Shown here: one piece after another, positions 7,670-16,684 of the stretch
How positions within the stretch are numbered: the stretch's first letter is position 1
Layout of the letters: each line of letters begins with the position of its first letter
DNA from: Microvirga sp. VF16
Lineage (GTDB): Bacteria > Pseudomonadota > Alphaproteobacteria > Rhizobiales > Beijerinckiaceae
Reading direction: 5' to 3'
Length of the DNA: 64,000 bases
NCBI RefSeq assembly: GCF_016864375.1
Contig: NZ_CP069354.1
Location: 4,189,501 to 4,253,500 of the forward strand
Made by a program: the position numbers and the translations under genes
Notes under the pieces: model-generated
Databases searched by the model: none
Seen by the model: the letters and a program-made list of their open reading frames with translations, nothing else
What the model was told of the DNA's origin: nothing

Positions 7670-10344
7670 GCCTGGCTCGCAGCCTTGTTGCCGAGCGCCG
7701 CCTGCGCGGCCGCAAGGCGGGCGATCGGCACGCGGTAGGGCGAGCAGGACACGTAGTCGAGTCCGACCGACTGACAGAAATGGATCGACGCCGGATCGCC
7801 GCCGTGCTCACCGCAGATTCCGAGCTTGATGTTGCTACGGGTTTTCTTGCCGCGCTCCACTGCGAGCTTCACCAACTCGCCGACCCCCTCCTGATCGATG
7901 GTCACGAACGGATCAGCCGGCAGCAGGCCCTTCTGCGTGTATGGGCCGAGGAACGACGCCGCATCGTCGCGCGAGATGCCGAGCGTCGTCTGCGTCAAAT
8001 CGTTGGTGCCGAACGAGAAGAACTCCGCCGATTCCGCGATCTCAGCCGCACGCAGGGCTGCACGCGGCAGCTCGATCATGGTGCCGACCTGATACTCGAC
8101 GGCGACACCGCTTTCCTTGGCCACGGCTTCCGCCATGGCGACGATGCGCTCCTTCACAAGGTCGAGTTCCGCCTTCGTCATCACCAGCGGCACCATGACC
8201 TCCGGCACGACCGGCCGGCCCGTCGTCTTGCCGGCTTCCACCGCCGCCTCGAAGATCGCGCGCGCCTGCATCTCGGCGATCTCAGGGTAAGCGACGGCCA
8301 GACGGCAGCCGCGGAAGCCGAGCATCGGGTTGAACTCGTGCAGCTCGCGGGCGCGGTGCTTGAGCTTGTCGACGGAGGCGTTCATGGCCCTTGCCACCTC
8401 CTCCATCTCCTCTTCCGAATGCGGCAGGAACTCGTGCAGCGGCGGATCGAGCAGGCGGATCGTGACGGGCAGACCGCTCATGATCGAAAACAGCTCGACG
8501 AAGTCCTGGCGTTGCATCGGCAACAGCTTGGCAAGCGCCGCCCGGCGGCCAGCCTCGTCGTCGGAGAGGATCATCTCGCGCACAGCAACGATGCGGTCGC
8601 CCTCGAAGAACATGTGCTCCGTGCGGCAGAGCCCGATGCCCTCCGCGCCGAAGTTGCGCGCGGTCTTGGCGTCGAGCGGCGTTTCCGCGTTGGCGCGCAC
8701 CTTCATGTGGCGCACCTTGTCGGCCCAGCCCATGAGGGTGGCGAACTCGCCCGACAGCTCCGGCTGCAGCATCTCCACCTGGCCGAGCAGCACCTGGCCG
8801 TTGGAACCGTCAATGGTCAGCACATCACCCTTCTTCAGCGTCTGCCCCGCCACCGTCAGCGTCTGCTTGGCATAATCGACGCGGATCGATCCGGCGCCCG
8901 AGACGCAGGGTTTGCCCATGCCGCGGGCCACCACGGCGGCGTGCGAGGTCATGCCACCGCGGGTGGTCAGGATGCCCTCCGCCGCGTGCATGCCGTGGAT
9001 GTCCTCAGGCGAAGTCTCGACGCGCACCAGAATGACCTTGTGACCGGCCTTCCTGGCCGCTTCCGCATCGTCCGAGTTGAACACGATCTCGCCGGACGCA
9101 GCACCCGGCGAGGCCGGCAGGCCGCTGGCGAGGATCTTGCGCTCGGCCTTGGGATCGATGGTGGGATGCAGCAATTGGTCGAGGGCCGCCGGCTCGACGC
9201 GGGTGATCGCCTCTTCCTGCGTGATCAGGCCTTCGCTTGCGAGCTCCACGGCGATGCGCAAGGCGGCTTTCGCCGTGCGCTTGCCGTTGCGGGTCTGGAG
9301 CATCCAGAGCTTGCCCGTTTCGACCGTGAATTCCATGTCCTGCATGTCACGGTAATGTTTCTCGAGGATGCCGTAGATGCGTACCAGCTCGTTGTAAGCC
9401 TCGGGCATCGCGCCTTCCATCGAAGGCTTGTCGGAACCGGATGCAATGCGGGCCTTCTCGGTGATGTCCTGCGGCGTGCGGATGCCCGCCACCACGTCCT
9501 CGCCCTGCGCGTTGATCAGGAACTCGCCGTAGAGCTCCTTCTCGCCGGTCGAGGGATTGCGGGTGAACGCCACGCCGGTGGCCGAGGTCTCGCCCATGTT
9601 GCCGAACACCATCGCCTGCACGTTCACCGCCGTGCCCCAGCTCGCCGGGATGGCGTGCAGCTCACGGTACTTGATGGCGCGGTTGTTCATCCACGAGCCG
9701 AACACGGCGCCGATGGCGCCCCAGAGCTGCTCCTGCGGCTCCTGCGGGAAGGGTTTTCCGAGCTCCTTCTCGACCAGCGCCTTGTAGCGCGGGAGAATGG
9801 CCTTCCAGTCTGCAGCACTCATGTCCGTGTCGAGGGTATAGCCCTTGCGGTCCTTGTACTCGTCGAGGATTTCTTCGAAATGGTGGTGCTCGATGTCGAG
9901 CACCACGTTGGAATACATGGTGATGAAGCGGCGATACGAGTCGTAGGCGAAGCGCTCGTCGCCGGCGCCCTTGGCGAGCGCCTCGACGGTGACGTCGTTG
10001 AGGCCGAGATTGAGCACCGTGTCCATCATGCCGGGCATGGAGGCCCGGGCACCGGAGCGGACGGAGACGAGGAGCGGATTGGCGGCATCGCCGAAGGTGC
10101 GGCCGGTGAGCTTTCCCACGAAATCCAGGGCATTGGCGACCTGGGTCTTCAGCTCCTCGGGATAGGAGCGGCCGTGGTCGTAGTAATAGGTGCAGACTTC
10201 CGTCGTGATGGTGAAGCCCGGAGGCACCGGCAGGCCTAAGTTGGACATCTCGGCCAGATTGGCCCCCTTGCCGCCGAGCAGGTTCTTCATTCCCGCCTGG
10301 CCCTCGGCCTTACCGTCCCCGAAGGTATAGACCCACTGCGTCAT
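7666..10344 (-). CDS. ppdK: Pyruvate, phosphate dikinase
   Basis: 892 residues from ATG 10344 (MTQWVYTFGDG), the normal length. The enzyme interconverts pyruvate + ATP + Pi and PEP + AMP + PPi in the cytosol, a route to PEP for gluconeogenesis. The N-terminal nucleotide-binding domain starts 'LLGGKGANLAEM'. The phosphohistidine swivel domain is marked by 'GGMTSHAAVVARGMGKPC' and the C-terminal PEP/pyruvate barrel by 'GLCRTEHMFF' and 'GTNDLTQTTLG'. The frame stays open upstream of 10344 but there reads through a palindromic element and matches nothing, so the shorter start is preferred. The stop overlaps the start of the small membrane protein at 7669. Confidence 0.97.
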   Translation of the reverse strand: MTQWVYTFGDGKAEGQAGMKNLLGGKGANLAEMSNLGLPVPPGFTITTEVCTYYYDHGRSYPEELKTQVANALDFVGKLTGRTFGDAANPLLVSVRSGARASMPGMMDTVLNLGLNDVTVEALAKGAGDERFAYDSYRRFITMYSNVVLDIEHHHFEEILDEYKDRKGYTLDTDMSAADWKAILPRYKALVEKELGKPFPQEPQEQLWGAIGAVFGSWMNNRAIKYRELHAIPASWGTAVNVQAMVFGNMGETSATGVAFTRNPSTGEKELYGEFLINAQGEDVVAGIRTPQDITEKARIASGSDKPSMEGAMPEAYNELVRIYGILEKHYRDMQDMEFTVETGKLWMLQTRNGKRTAKAALRIAVELASEGLITQEEAITRVEPAALDQLLHPTIDPKAERKILASGLPASPGAASGEIVFNSDDAEAARKAGHKVILVRVETSPEDIHGMHAAEGILTTRGGMTSHAAVVARGMGKPCVSGAGSIRVDYAKQTLTVAGQTLKKGDVLTIDGSNGQVLLGQVEMLQPELSGEFATLMGWADKVRHMKVRANAETPLDAKTARNFGAEGIGLCRTEHMFFEGDRIVAVREMILSDDEAGRRAALAKLLPMQRQDFVELFSIMSGLPVTIRLLDPPLHEFLPHSEEEMEEVARAMNASVDKLKHRARELHEFNPMLGFRGCRLAVAYPEIAEMQARAIFEAAVEAGKTTGRPVVPEVMVPLVMTKAELDLVKERIVAMAEAVAKESGVAVEYQVGTMIELPRAALRAAEIAESAEFFSFGTNDLTQTTLGISRDDAASFLGPYTQKGLLPADPFVTIDQEGVGELVKLAVERGKKTRSNIKLGICGEHGGDPASIHFCQSVGLDYVSCSPYRVPIARLAAAQAALGNKAASQA

Positions 10345-10488
10345 CGCTCGATCCCTTGGCTCTGAATACGCCCTGCTGCAGCGCAGGTGTTGGCTTGAAA
10401 CATGTGGAGCCCAAACGCAAGCTGAACAGCCGAGGTTCCGGGAAATTTCAGGAGGGCAAGGTTCCAGCCACGAGCGCCCGACTGCCCC

Positions 10489-10627
10489 TGTCATTCCGGG
10501 GCCGCGCAGCGGAGCCCGGAATCCATAAACACGACGGCTCAAGGTGAGGCGATCCGCGTCGCGTATTATTCTGCATCGTCAGCGGCTATGGATTCCGGGC
10601 TCGACCTATGGTCGCCCCGGAATGACA
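10489..10627. repeat. Composite palindromic repeat element
   Basis: Outer arms TGTCATTCCGGGGC and GCCCCGGAATGACA, each with its own inner palindrome ending in GGAATCCATA or TATGGATTCC, flank about 60 bases of spacer. The same design recurs at 15130-15268 and 30145-30270. It ends six bases from the stop codon of the GIY-YIG gene. Confidence 0.8.
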
Positions 10628-10632
10628 GAGCT

Positions 10633-10920
10633 TTACCGGTTTAGGATGAGGTAGAGATCTTCCCATTCGGGGTTCATTTCCTCGATCAGACGGATCTTCC
10701 AGTCTCTCTGCCATTTCTTCAGAGCTTTTTCGCGGGTAATCGCCTCATCGATTCTTTCATAGGACTCATACCAGACGAGGCGAGTTACGTCGTATTTCGA
10801 GGTGAAGCCTTTGATAATCTTTGTCTTATGCTCGCAGATACGTCGCACGAGATCGTTCGTTACGCCGATATACAATGTACCATGGCGACCGCTTGCGAGC
10901 ATGTAGACGTAATACGTCAT
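10633..10920 (-). CDS. GIY-YIG nuclease-fold protein
   Basis: 95 residues from ATG 10920. The GIY-YIG signature is read as 'YYVYMLASG' followed by 'TLYIGVTNDLVRRICEHK', with the conserved Arg in 'LVRR' and the downstream Glu ('REKALKKWQRDWK') in place. Stand-alone proteins of this size (UvrC N-terminal-like, YhbQ-like) are common in Hyphomicrobiales, and their biological role is unsettled. Its stop lies beside the composite palindromic element at 10489-10627. It follows the terminator of the L,D-transpeptidase gene, so it probably has its own promoter. Confidence 0.88.
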   Translation of the reverse strand: MTYYVYMLASGRHGTLYIGVTNDLVRRICEHKTKIIKGFTSKYDVTRLVWYESYERIDEAITREKALKKWQRDWKIRLIEEMNPEWEDLYLILNR

Positions 10921-10930
10921 GGCCCTAACG

Positions 10931-10955
10931 AAAAAGGCGGCCCGAAGGCCGCCTT
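10931..10955 (-). terminator. Intrinsic terminator of the L,D-transpeptidase gene
   Basis: AAGGCGGCC at 10934-10942 pairs with GGCCGCCTT at 10947-10955 around CGAA. On the minus strand the hairpin is followed by five T. Confidence 0.85.
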
Positions 10956-10958
10956 GTC

Positions 10959-11600
10959 TCAAACCCGGTAGCGCCCGTTGCGCTTCACATAGACCGTCGT
11001 GCCGACGGGGACGCGCTCGTAGAGGTCGGCGACATCCTCGTTCAGCATGCGCACGCAGCCGGAGGAGACCTGTTCGCCGATGCTCCAGGGCTCGTTGGTG
11101 CCGTGGATGCGGAACAGCGTGTCGGCGCCGTTCTGGTGCAGATAGAGGGCGCGGGCGCCGAGCGGATTGTCGATCCCGGCTTCCATGTAGCGCGGCAGGT
11201 CCGGCTTGATGCCGACCATGGTCTTGGTGGGCGACCAGTTCGGCCACACGCCCTTGCGACCGACTGACGCAATGCCTCTCCAGGAGAAGCCCTGCTTGCC
11301 GACGCCGACGCCGTAGCGGATTGCCTTGCCCTCGGGCTGGACGAGATAGAGCATGCGCTCATCGATATCGACCACGATGGAGCCCGCCTTCTCGGGGCCC
11401 TTGTACTCGACCGTCTGGCGGGCGTACTTCGCCTCCATCTTGCGGCGGTCGACCAGCGGGATGTTGTGCGGCTTGTCCGGAATGGAGCCGATATACCAGG
11501 CGGAATCGCCCGCCGTGGCGACCGGCTGTTGCTGGGCGGTCTGGCAAGCAGCGAGAGGAGCGCTCAGAAGAGCGGCAATCAGGAGGCGTCGAATCATCAT
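10959..11600 (-). CDS. L,D-transpeptidase (YkuD) lipoprotein
   Basis: 213 residues. A lipoprotein signal ends at 'LAAC' (Cys about 19). The YkuD catalytic domain occupies about 75-213, with the His of 'FRIHGTNEPWSIG' and the catalytic 'SSGCVRM' Cys. The enzyme would cross-link peptidoglycan stem peptides 3-3 or attach proteins to the wall in the periplasm, held by its lipid anchor. A strong terminator follows. Two TTAA boxes ten bases apart lie upstream at 11676-11689, possibly a cell-cycle regulator site. Confidence 0.93.
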   Translation of the reverse strand: MMIRRLLIAALLSAPLAACQTAQQQPVATAGDSAWYIGSIPDKPHNIPLVDRRKMEAKYARQTVEYKGPEKAGSIVVDIDERMLYLVQPEGKAIRYGVGVGKQGFSWRGIASVGRKGVWPNWSPTKTMVGIKPDLPRYMEAGIDNPLGARALYLHQNGADTLFRIHGTNEPWSIGEQVSSGCVRMLNEDVADLYERVPVGTTVYVKRNGRYRV

Positions 11601-11675
11601 CGGTCTTCTGAATGAATCAGTTGCCGCCTACCTAGAGCCTAGGTGGCCAGTTGGCTGTGCCCCTCGCGCCACACC

Positions 11676-11690
11676 TTAACATGAATTAAC
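11676..11690. promoter_or_regulatory. Possible CtrA-like box upstream of the L,D-transpeptidase
   Basis: TTAA at 11676-11679 and 11686-11689, six bases apart, each followed by C. The published CtrA box is TTAA-N7-TTAA, so this is one base short. The same spacing occurs upstream of ccrM and of the gene at 16325. Confidence 0.3.
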
Positions 11691-11785
11691 TCCCGAGGAT
11701 GGTCTCCAAGGAGGAGGGAACTTTCCTCTTTCGGATTGAGTGGATGTCCCTGCCGACGGACCCGAGCGGCCGTCGGCAGAGATTT

Positions 11786-14041
11786 CTATCCCTCGATGCG
11801 AGAGAAGTCCGCCACCGTGCGGGTCGCCTCGCGGATGTCGTTGAGGAGCCGCAGGCGGTTGGCCCGAAGCGCCGGATCCTCCGCATTGACGGTCACCTTG
11901 TCGAAAAACGCGTCCACGGGCTGACGCAGGCGGGACAGGGCGCGCATCGCGCCCTCGAAATCCTCTGCTTCGACAGCCGTCTTCGCCTCTTCCTTGGCCC
12001 CGTGAAGGACCACGGCGAGCGCCTTCTCCTCGATCTGCCCCTGATCGTTCACGATCTGAAGATCGGGTGCCTCGTTGTAGGAGCGGCCGTCCTTCTTCTC
12101 CTCGATGCGCAGGATATTGGCCGCACGGCGATAGCCCGCGAGCAGGTTCTTGCCGTCCTCCGTGTCGAGGAAGCGGCCCAGCGCCTCCACGCGGCGGACG
12201 ATCATGAGCAGGTCATCCTGTCCTTCCAGCGAGAACACGGCATCGATGAGATCGTGGCGCGCACCCTGGTCGCGGAGATAGACTTTGAGGCGGTCGGCGA
12301 AGAACGAGAGAAGGTCGAGCGCGCGCACATACATGATGCGCGCCAGGCTCTCGGAATTCCCCAATTGCCGCTGCCGGAAGATGGATTCGAGATCCGGCAG
12401 CGTCGGATGATTGACGAGCCCGGCGAGAGCGCTGCCCTCGATGGCTTCCACAAGCTTCTTGGCCTGCATGAATTCCTCGAAGAGAACGTCCTTCGCGTCG
12501 CGAGCGAAGGGTTTCGCCAGCAGGGAGATCAGCGGCAGCTTGAGATTGTTCTCCAGCACCAGCCGGATCACGCCGAGAGCCGCGCGGCGAAGCGCATACG
12601 GATCCTTCGATCCCGTCGGCTTCTCGTCGATGGCCCAGAAGCCGACGAGCGTATCGATCTTGTCGGCAAGCGCCACAGCCACCGAGACTGGATCGGTCGG
12701 CACGCGGTCGGACGGACCGAGCGGCTTGTAATGCTCCTCGACGGCGGCTGCGATGGACGGGTGCTCGCCCTGCAGCGTCGCGTAATAGCGGCCCATCAGG
12801 CCCTGCAGTTCGGGAAACTCGCCCACCATCTCGGTGACGAGATCGGCCTTGGCGAGACGCGCGGCGCGCTCTGCGAGTTCAGGATCGGCACCGACGACAG
12901 GCGCCAGTTCCTTGGCCAACGCCGCGATGCGCTCCACGCGCTCGTATTGCGTGCCGAGCTTCTCGTGGAAGATGATGGATTTCAGCTTCTCCAGCCGGTC
13001 TTCCAGCTTCACCTTCTGGTCCGTCTCCCAGAAGAATTTCGCATCGGAGAGGCGCGCGCGCACCACGCGCTCGTTGCCGCCGACGATGGTCTTGCCGCCG
13101 TCGCTGGCGACGAGATTCGAGGTGAGCAGGAACTTGTTGGCGAGCTTGCCGGTGTTGGGATCGCGCAGCACGAAGCATTTCTGGTTCGCGCGGATCGTGG
13201 TGCGGATCACCTCCGGAGGGATGTCGAGAAAAGCTTCGTCGAACGAGCCCATGAGCACCACAGGCCATTCTACCAGGCCGGCAACCTCTTCGAGCAGGCC
13301 TTCATCCTCGACGAGTTCGAGTCCTTGCGCGAAGGCGAGATCTTTCGCGTCGTGCAGGATCATGTCCTTGCGGCGATCGGTGTCGATCACGACCTTCGCG
13401 CGCTCCAGCGCCGGCGCGTAATCGTCGAAGCGCTTCACACGGATCTCGTCCGGCGCGAGGAAACGATGGCCCCTGGTGACATCGCCTGTGGTGATGCCAT
13501 CGATGTCGAACCGCACCACCTCCGGATCCTCCGTCTCGGGCCCGAAGGTGCAGATGACGGAATGAAGCGGGCGCACCCAGCGGAGCGAGCCGGGCTCAGC
13601 GGACGCCGCGCCCCAGCGCATGGATTTCGGCCAGGGGAAGTTCTTGACGATGCCGGGCAGGATCTCCGCCAGCACGTCCGGCGTCGAGCGGCCGGGCTTC
13701 TCGATGATAGCGACGTAGAACTCGCCCTTCTTCGGATCGCTCTCGATCTTCGCCTGCTCGATGGAAGAAAGCCCCGCACCCTTCAGGAAGCCCTGGATCG
13801 CCGCATCCGGCGAGCCGACGCGTGGACCTTTGCGCTCCTCACGCACGTCCTGCCCCTTCACGGGCAAGCCTGCGATGTGCAGCGCCAGACGACGCGGCGT
13901 GGCGAAGGCCCTGGCGCCCTCATAGAGAAAACCACGCTCCACGAGCGCATCGGTCACAAGCTTCTTCAAATCCTCTGCTGCACGGCGCTGCATGCGGGCG
14001 GGGATTTCTTCAGAAAAGAGTTCGAGGAGAAGATCGGGCAT
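11786..14041 (-). CDS. glyS: Glycine--tRNA ligase beta subunit
   Basis: 751 residues, slightly longer than the usual 690-700. It is the beta chain of the heterotetrameric bacterial glycyl-tRNA synthetase and carries tRNA-binding and anticodon-recognition parts. The start 'MPDLLLELFSEEIPARM' is typical of GlyS, as are 'RGHRFL', 'LVEWPVVLMGSFDEAFL' and the C-terminal DALR-type anticodon region ending 'RLRLLNDIREATRTVADFS'. It lies 44 bases downstream of glyQ on the same strand, so the two are co-transcribed. Confidence 0.97.
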   Translation of the reverse strand: MPDLLLELFSEEIPARMQRRAAEDLKKLVTDALVERGFLYEGARAFATPRRLALHIAGLPVKGQDVREERKGPRVGSPDAAIQGFLKGAGLSSIEQAKIESDPKKGEFYVAIIEKPGRSTPDVLAEILPGIVKNFPWPKSMRWGAASAEPGSLRWVRPLHSVICTFGPETEDPEVVRFDIDGITTGDVTRGHRFLAPDEIRVKRFDDYAPALERAKVVIDTDRRKDMILHDAKDLAFAQGLELVEDEGLLEEVAGLVEWPVVLMGSFDEAFLDIPPEVIRTTIRANQKCFVLRDPNTGKLANKFLLTSNLVASDGGKTIVGGNERVVRARLSDAKFFWETDQKVKLEDRLEKLKSIIFHEKLGTQYERVERIAALAKELAPVVGADPELAERAARLAKADLVTEMVGEFPELQGLMGRYYATLQGEHPSIAAAVEEHYKPLGPSDRVPTDPVSVAVALADKIDTLVGFWAIDEKPTGSKDPYALRRAALGVIRLVLENNLKLPLISLLAKPFARDAKDVLFEEFMQAKKLVEAIEGSALAGLVNHPTLPDLESIFRQRQLGNSESLARIMYVRALDLLSFFADRLKVYLRDQGARHDLIDAVFSLEGQDDLLMIVRRVEALGRFLDTEDGKNLLAGYRRAANILRIEEKKDGRSYNEAPDLQIVNDQGQIEEKALAVVLHGAKEEAKTAVEAEDFEGAMRALSRLRQPVDAFFDKVTVNAEDPALRANRLRLLNDIREATRTVADFSRIEG

Positions 14042-14085
14042 CGGAGAACTTTATGTCTGAGGAAGGAAACGGATGGAGGCAGCAA

Positions 14086-15027
14086 TCAAGCCGCCACGCC
14101 TCCGCCCTCGGTCTTCAGCCATGCGGCGCCGCAGGCTTTCGCCAGTTCGCGGACGCGCAGGATGTAGCTCTGGCGCTCGGTGACGGAGATCACGCCGCGG
14201 GCGTCGAGGAGATTGAACACGTGGCTGGCCTTGATGCACTGGTCGTAGGCCGGCAGCGCCATCAGATGGCGGTTATCGTTGGAACCGGGCTTCGGCTCGC
14301 CGTCCGCGAGATACTTGCGGCAGGCGGCTTCCGCGTCGCGGAAATGCCGGAACAGCATCTCCGTGTCGGCATATTCGAAGTTGTGGCGCGAATATTCCTG
14401 CTCGGCCTGCAAGAAGACATCGCCGTAGGTGACCTTCCGGTCGCCTTCGAGCCCATTGAAGTTGAGGTCGTAGATCGATTCCACGCCCTGCAGATACATG
14501 GCGAGGCGCTCAAGGCCGTAGGTCAGTTCGCCTGCGACCGGCGAGCACTCGAAGCCGGCCACCTGCTGGAAGTAGGTGAACTGCGACACTTCCATGCCAT
14601 CGCACCAGCATTCCCAGCCAAGCCCCCAGGCGCCGAGCGTCGGGCTCTCCCAATCGTCCTCTACGAAGCGGATGTCATGGACGCTCGTATCGATGCCGAT
14701 GGCTTTCAGCGAACCGAGATAGAGCTCCTGCAGGTTCGGCGGGTTCGGCTTCAGGATCACCTGGAACTGGTAGTAGTGCTGGAGTCGGTTCGGGTTCTCG
14801 CCGTAGCGCCCGTCCTTCGGGCGGCGGGAGGGCTGCACATAGGCCACGCGCCAGGGTTTGGGACCAAGCGCCCGCAAGGTGGTGGCCGGGTGGAACGTAC
14901 CCGCACCGACCTCCATGTCGTAGGGCTGGAGGACGACGCAGCCCTGTTCGGCCCAGTAGCGCTGGAGCGTGAGGATGAGGCCCTGGAAAGAGCGCGCAGG
15001 GTTCATATGCGCGGGTTCGCTCGTCAT
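14086..15027 (-). CDS. glyQ: Glycine--tRNA ligase alpha subunit
   Basis: 313 residues, the family's normal length. It is the catalytic class II chain that forms glycyl-adenylate and charges tRNA-Gly together with GlyS. Diagnostic stretches are 'RSFQGLILTLQRYWAEQGC', 'MEVGAGTFHPATTLRALG' and 'AYVQPSRRPKDGRYGENPNRLQ'. ATG 15027 is used; ATG 15006 (MNPARSF) would also give a normal protein. It is first gene of the glyQ-glyS pair. Confidence 0.97.
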   Translation of the reverse strand: MTSEPAHMNPARSFQGLILTLQRYWAEQGCVVLQPYDMEVGAGTFHPATTLRALGPKPWRVAYVQPSRRPKDGRYGENPNRLQHYYQFQVILKPNPPNLQELYLGSLKAIGIDTSVHDIRFVEDDWESPTLGAWGLGWECWCDGMEVSQFTYFQQVAGFECSPVAGELTYGLERLAMYLQGVESIYDLNFNGLEGDRKVTYGDVFLQAEQEYSRHNFEYADTEMLFRHFRDAEAACRKYLADGEPKPGSNDNRHLMALPAYDQCIKASHVFNLLDARGVISVTERQSYILRVRELAKACGAAWLKTEGGGVAA

Positions 15028-15129
15028 GTCGGCGTCCGGTTTGTCTCAAAAATGTCAGGCGAACCCTTGGGATGATGGGCGGCCCAAGTCAAGCGCTGGG
15101 GCCATTTGGGAGCCTCGCAACCTCCGCAC

Positions 15130-15268
15130 TGTCATTCCGGGACCGCGGAGCGGAGCCCGGAATCCATAACCGCTAACAACGCAAAAAGGGCGTGACGCTC
15201 CTCGCCCTGTCTTGAGACGTGGTGTTTATGGATTCCGGGCTCGGCCTTTGGCCGCCCCGGAATGACAG
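15130..15268. repeat. Composite palindromic repeat element
   Basis: Same arms as the element at 10489 (TGTCATTCCGGG with CCCGGAATGACA, inner CCGGAATCCATAA with TTATGGATTCCGG) but an unrelated spacer. It sits between the S49 peptidase gene and glyQ. Confidence 0.8.
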
Positions 15269-15276
15269 GGGCAGGC

Positions 15277-16161
15277 TTAAAGCCCCAGCCGCGCCCAGGC
15301 GGCCCTCTCTTCGAGGGCTCCCACTATCTCGCCGGGATCGATGAGGCTGCCCTGGTTGAGCGAACGGCGCCCCAGCAAGCGGCCGAGCAGCAGCGGGCGG
15401 GCGGGTTCGATCATGCGGAACTGGACCTTCTCGCCGAAGCGCTGGCGCAGGATGGTGCGGATATCGCCGAGACCGTCGATGAGACCGAGATCGACCGCCT
15501 CCGCTCCGACCCAGAAGGCGCCGGAAAACAGATCGTCATAGGAATCGTTGAGCTTTTCACCCCGGCGGTCACGGACGAGGTTCTCAAAGACTTGATGGAT
15601 CTGGCGCTGGAGCCCTTTCAGGCGCACCACGTCATCCGGGTTCTCGGGCCGGAACGGATCGAGCATCGCCTTGCTCTTGCCGGCCGTGTGCACCCGTCGC
15701 TCGACGCCGATGCGCTCGATCAGCTCGTGGAAGCCGAAGCTCGCAGAGACGACCCCGATGGAGCCGACGATGGAGGCCGGATCGGCATAGATCTCATCCG
15801 CCGCGCAGGCGATCATGTAGCCGCCGGAGGCCGCCGCATCCTCCACGAAGGCGATGACGGGAAGTTTCTTCTCCTCCGCAAAGGCCCGAATGCGCTTGAA
15901 GATCAGGTGCGATTGCGCCGCCGATCCGCCCGGCGAGTTGATGACGAGCGCCACCGCCTTCGCGCCCGGCACCGAGAAGGCACGCTCCAGAAGTGGCGCC
16001 ACGCTCGACATGGCGAGGCCCGTCCGCAGGGGCATGATGGCGCCGATGGGACCCGACAGGCGCACGACGGACACGATGGGATTAGGATAGGTGCGGTACT
16101 TGCTCGGAAGAAGGAATTGCAGACGTGCCGGAAGCATGGAGGAGAACGCTGTTTGTGCCAT
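15277..16161 (-). CDS. S49-family (SppA-like) serine peptidase
   Basis: 294 residues. A single S49 domain of about 45-260 carries the Ser/Lys dyad: Ser in 'DAAASGGYMIAC' and Lys in 'HTAGKSKAMLDPF'. 'INSPGGSAAQS' forms the oxyanion turn. SppA-type enzymes cut signal peptides left in the membrane, and SohB-type relatives clear membrane proteins. This short form with no clear N-terminal membrane helix is typical for alphaproteobacteria; its substrate is not known from sequence. It is monocistronic, with a palindromic element between it and glyQ. Confidence 0.92.
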   Translation of the reverse strand: MAQTAFSSMLPARLQFLLPSKYRTYPNPIVSVVRLSGPIGAIMPLRTGLAMSSVAPLLERAFSVPGAKAVALVINSPGGSAAQSHLIFKRIRAFAEEKKLPVIAFVEDAAASGGYMIACAADEIYADPASIVGSIGVVSASFGFHELIERIGVERRVHTAGKSKAMLDPFRPENPDDVVRLKGLQRQIHQVFENLVRDRRGEKLNDSYDDLFSGAFWVGAEAVDLGLIDGLGDIRTILRQRFGEKVQFRMIEPARPLLLGRLLGRRSLNQGSLIDPGEIVGALEERAAWARLGL

Positions 16162-16236
16162 AGCCTCTATGTAGGGTGCACGGCCCGGCTTCCCAAGATG
16201 AACATACCGTTAGGGAAATTGTCGGTCTGCGTTCAG

Positions 16237-16250
16237 TTAAGACCGTTTAA
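16237..16250. promoter_or_regulatory. Possible CtrA-like box
   Basis: TTAA at 16237-16240 and 16247-16250 with six bases between, in the divergent region between the S49 gene and the gene at 16325. Confidence 0.25.
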
Positions 16251-16324
16251 ATCTTCATCATGGACAACAGCCCGGTCGCGACATCGTTTCAGTCGGTGTC
16301 TGGGCGGAGTTGAGGAGAGAATGA

Positions 16325-16651
16325 ATGCGTAAGCTGATGTTCGGCCTTCTTGGTTTTGCGGCCCTGGGATTCGGTGCACTGTCAGTACAGCCGGCTGAGG
16401 CGCAGCCCTACTATCGGGGGTATGGCTACGGGGGACCTGCGCCGGTTGTGACTGTTCAGTACGGGCGACCCTATTACGGACGTCGCTATTATGGACGTCC
16501 CTATTATGGGCGTCCGTATGGAGCTTACCGTCCCGTCCGCACCGCGCGCCGCTGCTGGGTCGAGTCGCGGCGGGCCTGGAATGGCTATCGCTGGGTGCGT
16601 CGTCCGGTCGAGGTCTGCCGTACGGTCGGCAGACCCGGCTATCGCTGGTAA
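16325..16651 (+). CDS. Small exported Tyr/Arg/Gly-rich protein
   Basis: 108 residues. A clear Sec signal peptide ends near 'VQPAEAQP' (about residue 27). The mature part begins with YYRGYGYGG and runs through tandem 'YYGRP/YYGRR' units, then a basic tail with two Cys ('RRCWVESRR', 'EVCRTVGR') that could form a disulfide. Small cell-envelope proteins of this make-up are frequent in Hyphomicrobiales without a known role. A strong terminator follows directly. Confidence 0.82.
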   Translation: MRKLMFGLLGFAALGFGALSVQPAEAQPYYRGYGYGGPAPVVTVQYGRPYYGRRYYGRPYYGRPYGAYRPVRTARRCWVESRRAWNGYRWVRRPVEVCRTVGRPGYRW

Positions 16652-16657
16652 ATCGAC

Positions 16658-16684
16658 TGAGGGCGCCGAAAGGCGCCCTTCTTC
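16658..16684 (+). terminator. Intrinsic terminator
   Basis: GGGCGCC at 16661-16667, loop GAAA, GGCGCCC at 16672-16678, then TTCTTC. It lies directly after the small exported protein gene and just before the end of the convergent methyltransferase gene. Confidence 0.85.

Noticed and set aside
7780..10239. 819-codon open frame opposite ppdK
   Set aside because: His/Arg/Leu-rich with no recognisable domain, exactly antisense to a full-length ppdK.
11699..14167. 822-codon open frame opposite glyS
   Set aside because: Antisense to an intact glyS, and its composition is that of a shadow frame.
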